NCBI GenBank assembly: GCA_020736575.1
Contig: JAGPYM010000044.1
Coordinates: 172,354 to 236,353, forward strand
Source of the DNA: Thelonectria olida
Lineage: Eukaryota; Ascomycota; Sordariomycetes; Hypocreales; Nectriaceae
Direction: 5' to 3'
DNA length: 64,000 nt
Below the pieces are notes generated by a model. The model saw only the letters and a program-made list of their open reading frames with translations. It searched no databases and was not told where the DNA came from. Made by a program: the position numbers and the translations under genes. Position 1 is the first letter of the stretch. The number at the start of each line of letters is the position of its first letter. This document shows positions 55,880 through 64,000 of the stretch, piece after piece.

Positions 55880-57597
55880 TGCCTTACTTCTCAACCCTAG
55901 CCAGATCCTTCTGCTCGGCATCCTTATTCCCATACAGACCAATCTTATACTAGGGCAGGTCGAACAAATGGTCTATGCTCTCGAGACTACAGCCACTCGT
56001 CTCAGGAATAGAGAACCACGCCCACAGCCCACCAATAAATGTAACTGCAGCAAAGCACCAGAAGGTGCCCTTAAGAGAGATTCCACCATTAGACGCAGAT
56101 AGCAACATATTAGGCACAGCGCAAGAGTTACTATACTAATTAGTAAAGTGCAGAGTTAGAACCCAAGAGGTTTCTAGTATACAGATTCGCAAAGGGAACA
56201 GCTCAGCAGTAAGCAGATACTGCATCAAGTTCCAGCCAAGCGCCCAGCTGAACCTGGAGATATAGATTATGGCAAAAGCGCCTCGGCTAGCACCCTTATT
56301 AGAGTTTAATAGGACAAAGTCCTCCTCAACGCTAAGTTAGGGAACATCAATAAGGAAAGAGGCAACATAGATTATAGAGATGGCCTGCAGAGTGATGCCA
56401 GTAAGAAGAGCTTTCTTACGACCGATAATACTAATAAGGAAGAGGGCATAGATAAGAGCAGCAACAAGCTTAACAATACGAAAGACTGCAGTAATAAAAA
56501 GCAACTCATTAGTTCCAATAATTCTAAAGAGACTAAATAAATCAAGGGCATAAAAGGTAATAGAGCCCGCGCGAGACCACTAAAATAGGAAATCACCCAT
56601 ACTGGCTAGGTAAAGGCGGTATAGGTTGCGAGGCATTAAGCACATCTCTATAAGTTTCCCCAGCCACCCAACTCCCTTAATAGCCTCCAGCGCATATTCA
56701 AGGGCAACCTAAATAGTACTAATCTCGCCAACCACATACTCGCCATCGACGGGCTGCTTCCTAATGCAGGCCATCATTTGGGCGGCTTGGTCGGGCTTGC
56801 CCTGCTTAACCCGAAAGCAAGGCAACTCATACTAGAAGAAGCTCAGGATAAAGATGATTCCCGCCATCACAATGTGCAAACTAGTAGGGGCAAGCTATTG
56901 GTTGTGAGTGTGCTCGCTAAGGTTGACTGCGCAGCCGTAGTTGGTGAAGTATGCGAGAACGACACCGATGTAGACGGCTCTAGTGAAGAAGTAGGTGCAA
57001 AGACCGCGGATGGAAGCGGGAGCAACCTTGGCGATGTACACAGGGCTACCCCAGAGTTAGATATTTGGATGTTTCTTTGGGGGCTTCTACAACATACCCT
57101 ACGACTGGAGTTTGTCCTATACTAAGGCCAGCAATGAATCGCCCAGCGTAGGTGGCACCCAGGTTGCCATTGACACCGCCAGCCATGAAGACTGCGATGC
57201 CAGCGGCCCAGACAAAGCACAAGAACCGGGTGGCCCAAATACGTCCGATTCGGTCGCAAATCAAGAAGGCATTACATGCAGTTAATATCGAAAGTCCCTC
57301 ACATATAAGCGATAGGCTCACAAAAGGGCGCCGCCAACCGACCCGATCTGCACCATAGCAGATACATTGGCCTTGATGTTGGCCTGCTCCTGTCGAATAA
57401 GAATCATAGTGGATGGTCTCTTTGAAGTCGGTGGAGTTGAAGGCACTGGAGATGAGACCCTCGTAGATGCCTCGCGCGGCACTGAGCAGGGAGAAGGAGA
57501 TGACGGAGAACCACAGACGCCAGTTGAAAACGCCTTCGGGCTCGCCCAAGTCCTTCAGCTTGAAGACGTTTACCGGTTTCTTAACTCCACCGGCCAT
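55880..57597 (-). pseudogene. MFS sugar/quinate-type transporter, inactivated by nonsense codons
   Basis: Nearly full-length 12-helix sugar transporter. From the ATG at 57597: GGVKKPVNVFKLKDLGEPEGVFNWRLW, DRIGRIWATRFLCFVWAAGIAVFMAGG, YAGRFIAGLSIGQTPVVG; then ELPCFRVKQGKPDQAAQMM...VDGEYVVGEISTI; GSITFYALDLFSLFRIIGTNELL; IIGRKKALLTGITLQAISIIYVASF; FSWALGWNLMQYLLTAELFPLRI; and the end motif FSIPETSGCSLESIDHLFDLP. TAG stops interrupt several places, at least two where the family has Trp (before YELPCF and after FDLP) and others at likely Gln codons. Many conserved Gly codons read Arg and Pro reads Leu. A region near 57300-57370 is also scrambled. C-to-T/G-to-A changes explain most defects, as in repeat-induced point mutation. 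Confidence 0.75.
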
Positions 57598-60131
57598 TGC
57601 GAATGACTTCCGGGAGAATGGCAAGAGATAAAGAGTTATGGAGTTACAGGAGGGAGATGATACGAGAGTGAAAGACGATATTTGCAAGAGTTCGTCTCTT
57701 TATGCAGGCACGACTTCCTTCCCTCTATCGACAGACTCTCGCCGCTCACTGCTCGGCGCCGAGGACCGCCCGAAGGGGGGCATCATATACTGACAGAGGC
57801 CGTGATGCAGATCCTTGACCAAAGTTCTCATCCACGAGTCAGCCTCCCCAACTATTGCAACACTTCACCTCTCCTCTTCTCCAAGCCACCTGGGTTGGGG
57901 CATCGCGGGGAAGGATTAAGACAAGGGGATTGTGTAATAGTGCACAAACGGCCCCTCGAGGCTCCCCATCTGTGAGGGAAAGCCTCTTATAGCGAGTCGT
58001 GATGCCCACACGGCAATGTCCTCGCTTGGTCTAGAACTCGGTCCACCTTCGACAGAATACAGCGGGCACCGGCAATTGTCAAGCATCAGAATTAAGCAGC
58101 AATTATTGGAGGGAATTCCCATGGGGGTGGAAATCGACAGTAGTGATTAATTCTAAGTCTAGAGAGATACCTCGGACGCCATTGGAGTACTAACACGACT
58201 GGAATCGAACAAACCCTTCGAGATCGTAAAGATGAGGAACTGCCTGCAACACAAGATCAACGCTCTGTTGCCCTGTTTTTGGAAGCGTCTTGCTCACCTC
58301 TGGCATCGCAAACTAACGAGACTCAGGCCAGGATACTCCGTAATCCCCCGCAGCCCTCCATATACCCGCAGAAGTAGCACCATTATCCATAGCAAAGTGG
58401 TGGTCAAACCGCCTGGTGTAGGCACTTTGGAGGCAATGGGGAGGTTAATCGAATACTTGAGGTCTAAATCGGCTGAGCTAGTTAGTGCTCTATCCCACGG
58501 AGTTGATCAACAAAGCGGACCCTCCTTGTTTTATTGCGGGTGGATGGTAAGGTAAGTACGGAGATCTCCGGATCATAAGAATAACCTGCGCTATTTATTC
58601 TGTATTGGCCGTCGAATTAATGTCGAGTCGGGATCAAGGGCCGCTATTTTCCTTCTCTTGGCAGACTTGTCCCTGGTGCCGCCTACCCAGCCGTCTCGGC
58701 ACGCGGCGTCCGGGAGCCGGCGGGAGTACCACGCCAAGACAATGTCGCTCAGCGGTCGCCACCGCACTGCAGCGCCTGCGCTCTCGACTGAACCTGGGAA
58801 ACGGACGGTGGGTGGGCCAAGAGGAGGGGTTAGTTAGGGACCATGGCCGAGACGAGGGCGGGGACGGGTACCGACCGAACCTGTTGCACCGCCTTGAGTC
58901 CAATAGTTCAGGGTCTGCAGAAAGTCGCCCAGCCACCGGCCCCTTGAAATAAACGGCTGATGACGGACGTGTATGGGGTTGGGGGTGGACCACTCTGGCC
59001 ATGCGAAGGCCTCCACCGATTGTTTCCTGGTTCGTGGACGTCAAGGGTTAAGCCACCGTTACTTACGGGCGTAACGAGTCAGTTCACGAGCATGAGAGTC
59101 TCCCTGTCGGAAACCTTCATTTGAACGTCAGTCTACTGACAGTTTAAAGTTACACTAGCGTCCTTCCAAAATCGCCTATCGTATCCGTACATCTCTGCAG
59201 GCTCGCCATAGGGTCGTAATGCCAGGACTTGGCAAGTCCCAAGGGCTATTGTAAGAAATAGAGAACAGGTTGGGTGGATACCTTTGTGGCCCCAATCATG
59301 ATGTCCTCCGGACCGTCGTTGTGGAGGATCAAGGTTCGTGTACACCACCGTCGACGCGGCACTACGCTCCGGGAGGATAGTCCATCGTCGTTTATTGTCC
59401 TCCACACCCGGGCTCTGGAGGATCTCTCTTGCTACAGAAGGGAGCGGAAGGCAGGGTCTTATACAGACCTAGCTGGCAGGGATCGCCGTGACCATCAAAC
59501 CATCTAGAGACAACCAGTGTCCTCCAACATGTTTCTAGTAGGATGTCTTCTAGTTGTTGGGAGGAACATTTGTTATGGCTCAAACTCCCTATAAAATGCT
59601 TTACACCTGTTAGTGCTAGTCTCCGGGGTGTGTTTTCGCCTTGTGCTGTTGTCCGTGCTGCCCAACTATGCGACGGATGACTTTACTAGTAATTAAGTCG
59701 TAGCAGCCCCGACAGATGGGAGATGCGAACACATGCGACGTGTGCTAACTATGCTAAACGTGAACTCAGGTGACGGATGAAAACCCACAGTTCGTAAAGA
59801 GGGCCGCATAGACCATGTGCGCTCCCCAACGTCTTTTACGGGCGCTAATGCACAGTCGTCCGTAGCCTGGTCAGGCGATTCCAGCGGGGCCTTTGGACCT
59901 GGTTGGGGAGTTGGTCATCTCTCGTCCCGGATTGGACGTTTCCAGGGCGGCGCAGCCATTGAGACTCTTGGCGCCAATGCCCTAGCCCATGCTGAACCCC
60001 TCCCTGTTCAACATCGTACTGCTTGCCTATAAGTCAGCCGGGGACCCCCGCCCTCATATCTCCGTCTCTCTCGACTCCCTCCTTATCAAGGTCGGAATCA
60101 AGATAATGCGCTAGCGCTAAAGGTGTCCGTA
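57598..60131. other. Long gene-poor region
   Basis: About 2.5 kb. ORFs such as minus 58634-59044 and plus 58232-58555 are arginine/proline-rich with no family features. The right end holds the receptor gene promoter. Confidence 0.4.
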
Positions 60132-61571
60132 ATGGCCCTCGCCCCAGAGCGCGTCCTCGGCGTCGTCGTAGGAGCCGTCTGCGGCTCGCTCATCTTCTTC
60201 CGATGCGGCTACCGACTGCTCTCCCGCTGCAGAATCCATCCGGACTGCCACCGGACATGGCATGCCGATGACGCCTACATGGCCTTCGCCATTGTGCCGC
60301 TCGCCGCTCGTACCACCGTCATCTATCTCTCCTTCCAGCTCAATCCTATCCAGACCTTCGGCCTCCCAACCGAATCCGATGCTGCCGCAAGAGGCATCTC
60401 TGTTGCTCAACTTGAGGAGAAATACATTATGTCTCACAAGCTGCTGCTTCCTGCCCGCGTCTCCTACCTAACATAGTATTACCTCCCGGCCCTCTCCTCC
60501 GCTGGCACCTGGCGTCCCCGCGCCCCGCCATCTCGTATCTATTCAGAGCTTGTGGCTGACCTCGCTATCTTTCTCTATAGTCTATGGTGCCTTAAGCTTT
60601 GCCTCCTGAACTTCTACTGCCGCTTTATCCAGGTCTTCCCGTTGTGGAGGGCGGCTGCCTTAGCGCTATGGTGGGCCATTGTGGTCACCTTCTTCGCGAC
60701 CTTAATACTGATATTCACTGAATGTCGACCGATAAACTTGTATGCATTAACAATCTCCTCCTTTCCAGGAGAACGTCTACTAAGTATTCCCTTGCCAGGT
60801 ATTGGGACCCAGATCCCGATAGTCAACGTATGCAACAGAGTACCCGAATCCCACCGTCCCGAGACTGACCTGTAATTATTTTAAGATACTTGTCACCGGG
60901 CGCTAGCACACCTTATTACTATGGGGGTCCTTAACATGGTAACCGATATCGCGCTTATTATCTTTCCTTTGCCGATTCTCCGACATAGTCACCTTCCCAA
61001 CCGACAGTACGTCATATTTATATCCTATCGAGGATGGGCTATTAACACCCGCAATAGGAAGATTCAGCTTGGCATCCTGTTTAGCATTGGCATCATTGTT
61101 GTCATTATCACAATCGTCCGGCTCCCGCTAGTTGTGAATCAATCCTTATCCATACAGGCCCGCGCGACGGTATTTCCTCATTGCTCTTGTCATATTACTT
61201 AACAATATGCTGAATATCGGTTCCAGGGAGCAGCTATCGAGATCCTGGGCGCTACCATTGTCGCCAACGCCGCATTCTATTTTGCTCTCCTGAAAGATGT
61301 CCAAAGAGGGCACGACCATGGCTGTTCAGGCCAGAAGGGTGCTGGCTTTCGGCCTTGTAATTCAGATGCAAACCTCAGCCTTGTTTCTCGCCATAACCAT
61401 TCGGGTCATGGCCCAAAGTCCAGGTATACCCTGACGCCGGGTTCCAATGCGCAGGTTCTAACATCGCACAGCCACTACCAAGTCAGTCCCGCGAGGCCCC
61501 GAGTTACTGCTGATAGTAGTTTCGACCCTTCTCATCCTCCATCTACGCTTCCGAAGCGCTACGATGTCTAA
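60132..61571 (+). CDS. PTH11-like rhodopsin-fold membrane receptor, 6 exons
   Basis: Plasma-membrane receptor-like protein of about 369 residues, of the large fungal PTH11-related family implicated in surface or host sensing. Exons: 60132-60475, 60581-60739, 60799-60827, 60886-61006, 61058-61169, 61227-61571. Introns 60476-60580 (GTATTA...CTATAG), 60740-60798 and 60828-60885 (both GTATGC donors), 61007-61057 (GTACGT...AATAG), 61170-61226 (GTATTT...TTCCAG). The fully spliced frame has no stop and gives family phrases: HADDAYMAFA; SYLTYLWCLKLCLLNFYCRF; FTECRPINLYWDPDPDSQHTCHRALAHLITMGVLNMVTDIALIIFPLPIL (within it the 29-nt third exon encodes the Trp-Asp-Pro loop); QKIQLGILFSIGIIVVIITIVRLP; EILGATIVANAAFYFALL. 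A Ser/His-rich cytosolic tail follows. An upstream GTG is ignored. Appears intact. Confidence 0.88.
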
Positions 61572-61640
61572 TCAAGTCGATGTCGAGTCAATGGCAATGG
61601 GTCTGGATCCATCGTCATGCCCCGCGCCATCTCGACCTCT

Positions 61641-62147
61641 CTAAGTCCGGATCTTGAGATTGTGTGGGCGATACCCAGATTGGCGTGTTTTCACAACGTT
61701 CTTTCTCTTCCTGGGAGAGACGGCAAGTGCCCAGTGGCGTAAGTCTCGGCGATCACGGAGGGAGCGACCGCCCTTGGCTGCTAGAGTGCCCAGAGCGTCG
61801 TTTACTGCCTTCGCCATATCAATGCTGGTCATAGCTGTGACCTCCGGCAGGGCCTCATCGGCTTGGACGATTGCCTTGCGTAGGGCCTGGGCCTGTCTCT
61901 GAGCGCTCAGTATGGAGCGGGCAAGAGGCGTGGCGTTGGTGTTCGCAGCAGCGGCGATAGAGGCGTATGAGCGTGGTATAACCGTCGGCTTGGTCAGTTG
62001 GTCGACCTTTTGCGCTAGAGTTGCTGGGCCTTTGTGTAGGGGCTGCGAGGGAGCCTTGCGGTTCCGGCTCTGCACCCCGCACGCCGATGCTCTGATTGAG
62101 GCAGGTCTACCAGTAAAGTTTATAGTTCTTGTGATCTGGGATGCCAA
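61641..62147 (-). mobile_element. Possible retroelement ORF1/gag-like relic
   Basis: Open minus-strand frame of 168 codons, Ala/Arg-rich (SYASIAAAANTNATPLARSILSAQRQAQALRKAIVQADEALPEVTAMTSIDMAKAVNDALGTLAAKG). The AVNDALG helix and basic C-terminus loosely recall LINE ORF1/gag N-termini in fungi. It begins 70 bp after the receptor stop codon and abuts AT-rich DNA. It could instead be a small unknown gene. No reverse transcriptase is adjacent. Confidence 0.3.
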
Positions 62148-62429
62148 CCCACTCAGACCCGGCCAAGAAATTGCATACTGGTCATGTTGATGCTGTCAGT
62201 GGGTCTCCGCTCTTATGTGGACGTGGAGCATGACTTCTCGAATACTGGGACAGAAATTCTAACATGCAATGGTGTATTTAAGACTCTTAATTCTTTCGGA
62301 AAGCGCCGACGAGATCAACTTATTAAGATTACTCTCTCGAACCCACCCCGGATATCTAAGACTCTAGTAAATATTTCTCCCAGTGTGCCAAGCTACTTAA
62401 GAGTTCGGCTAGTCAATTTTAAATAGAAC

Positions 62430-64000
62430 TATAAAGAGATATACTAAAAGGTAATAATAAGGACTGGGCTAAAATAATCCTCCATATTCTATAATAAAAT
62501 AATAAGGCTTATATATATATGGAAAGGTATATATATTATAAACTATAAGAGGCCTTCTAATTGTAACAATCTGGTCAATTCCTAATAAATAAGACTAAAG
62601 GGTTTTAAGTTTATTTTAGTAAAGAGATTAGGGCGTTAGGGTTCAAGTAATATAGTAGGTTATTATATTTAGTAATATATTTAAAGTAGATAAGTGTAAT
62701 TAAATTGTATTAAAAGCTATAAAAGCTTAAGTTCTATTTAACATACAAATAAATATATTAAATATTAAAAGAGTATTTCCTTAAATTATAATTAAGAATT
62801 ATAATCCTACTTTTAAAACTATAATTATAAGAGTAATTTTATTATTTAGTTTATAATTAGAAAAGTAATTTATTAATAATTAGGTAATAAAAGTAGGGCA
62901 GTTAAAATAGACCCCTAATATATAATAAAGTATTTATTATAACTTATAATATAATATTTCCCTTTTATTAGTTGTATTTTTAAAGTTATATTTATAACTT
63001 TATATAATTACTAGTAGTTAGTTAATTTAAACTTTTTTTTTTATATTATAATACTAATATAATATTAGAATATATAATTAAATTTAAATTAAAGAAAATA
63101 TTAAAATATAATTTTTTATTTAAGTTTATATATTATAATTATCTTTTTATTTATATATTTTATATATACTATTTTAAGTAAAAGTTTAATTATAAAATAA
63201 ATAACTTTAATTAATTAAACTATTATAAAAAGTATATTTATTATAATAAAATATATAATAGTATTTATATTATATTTTCTTATAAGTCTTTTAATTCTAT
63301 TTATACTTTCCCTTTTATTAATTATATATATAGTAAATAAACTTATTAAATAATAGAAAAAGCTTAAAGTTAAAAAAAAAGAGGCAGGTAATATAATATT
63401 AGTATTTTACTTTTAGCTTACTAAGTTATAATTTTTATTAGTTATAATTATAAGTTATTTAATATATATTTATAAAAGTAAAAAAAGAGTAAAAAAGAAG
63501 GGTTTAAAGTTATTTAAATAAGAAATATAAAAGTTAAATAAGGAAAATAGTATTCTTTAAATACTCGAGTTTTATAAGAATAAGATAGTAAATAATTTTT
63601 AATTATTAAGTGTTTTAAATAAGGTAAATTAGCAGTTTTTAAGTTTTAATAAAAAGTTTAATAAGCTTAGTCTTTTATTTAATTTTAATATTATTAGTAG
63701 AAGTTTTTTAATAGGTATTATATATAAATAAGGTATTTTAATAGTTTTTATATATTTTTTAATTTTATATATTCTTTTTATTTAATAAGGTATTTAACTT
63801 ATTTGATTTTATTTAATTATTCTTTTTATATATTAAGGATTTCCTTTATATTAAACTTTTTAAAACTTTTAACTTCTATTTTAAGTTATTATTTATTTTA
63901 ATTATAATTATTCTTTTTACTAATTTAAGTAAGGAAATATAAAAGATTAAATAAAGCCTAACTTTTAATAGTAAGTTTAATTTAAAATTATTTTTTAAAA
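62430..64000. repeat. Extremely AT-rich block
   Basis: From about 62430 to the window end the sequence is almost only A and T, dense in TpA, AATA and TTTA words, with hardly any CpG and no ORF of note. The switch from balanced to AT-only composition is abrupt. In Pezizomycotina such blocks are usually transposons degraded by repeat-induced point mutation, or centromeric/subtelomeric AT isochores. No residual protein signal is readable. Confidence 0.8.

Noticed and set aside
58196..58212. Reverse complement contains a B-box-like GTTCGATTCC
   Set aside because: The flanking bases do not form a T-stem or acceptor stem and there is no A box upstream.
61170..61226. Calling the receptor gene a pseudogene because of in-frame stops
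   Set aside because: All stops lie inside five introns with clear signals; the spliced frame is continuous.
62628..62642. Two TTAGGG-like units (TTAGGGCGTTAGGG) as possible telomeric sequence
   Set aside because: Only two imperfect units inside AT-rich DNA, with no tandem array; chance or a weak interstitial trace.
1..64000. CRISPR arrays, operons or ribosome binding sites
   Set aside because: The DNA is eukaryotic (spliceosomal introns throughout) and no regularly spaced direct repeats were seen.

Overview
The window is nuclear DNA of a filamentous ascomycete (Pezizomycotina). The evidence is short 46-104 nt introns with GT(A/G)NGT-like donors and CTNAC-like branch sites, fungal-only families (AA13 starch LPMO with CBM20, GH49 dextranase/isopullulanase, PTH11-like receptor, lipase-NACHT-ankyrin NLR, Zn2Cys6 and DUF3468-type regulators) and decayed hAT and Tc1/mariner transposons with transition-type decay. 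An Aspergillus/Penicillium-like (Eurotiales) host is my best guess. Genes are spaced far apart, many stretches are non-coding, and several genes are broken, so this looks like an accessory or subtelomere-like region, not a housekeeping core.

Layout: 0-4 kb holds a regulator-like protein running off the left edge, a three-exon short-chain dehydrogenase and a secreted starch-active LPMO. 6-9.4 kb holds a basic conserved-looking hypothetical and a two-HKD phospholipase-D-like protein. 11.4-16.9 kb holds a fungal NLR (alpha/beta hydrolase, NACHT, ankyrins) with a frameshift in a G7 run, followed by a convergent ankyrin protein. 18.5-22.5 kb holds a broken zinc-cluster regulator, a secreted six-cysteine protein and an unidentified decayed gene. 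23.9-26.5 kb holds an NmrA-like protein and a fungal nitroreductase. 27-33 kb is a transposon-rich tract (mariner-type, gag-like, hAT) around an intact GH49 enzyme. 33.4-40.7 kb holds a CorA-type transporter, a decayed sugar permease, a second mariner relic and a seven-helix membrane protein. 42-49.3 kb holds a multicopper oxidase, a cytochrome P450 and a mitochondrial MnSOD. 50.8-51.4 kb holds a small ECM15/UPF0045 gene in four short exons. 52-57.6 kb holds a doubtful membrane protein and a sugar transporter decayed by nonsense mutations. 60.1-61.6 kb holds an intact six-exon PTH11-like receptor, next to a gag-like relic and about 1.5 kb of extremely AT-rich DNA at the right end.

Functional themes: extracellular alpha-glucan breakdown (AA13-CBM20 and GH49), redox/oxidative metabolism (SDR, nitroreductase, multicopper oxidase, P450, MnSOD), sensing and self/non-self recognition (PTH11-like receptor, NLR, ankyrin protein) and a possible small secreted effector. 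I see no complete secondary-metabolite cluster: there is no PKS, NRPS or terpene synthase.

Most exon joins below were read by eye from splice signals plus frame and family continuity. They are predictions without transcript support.
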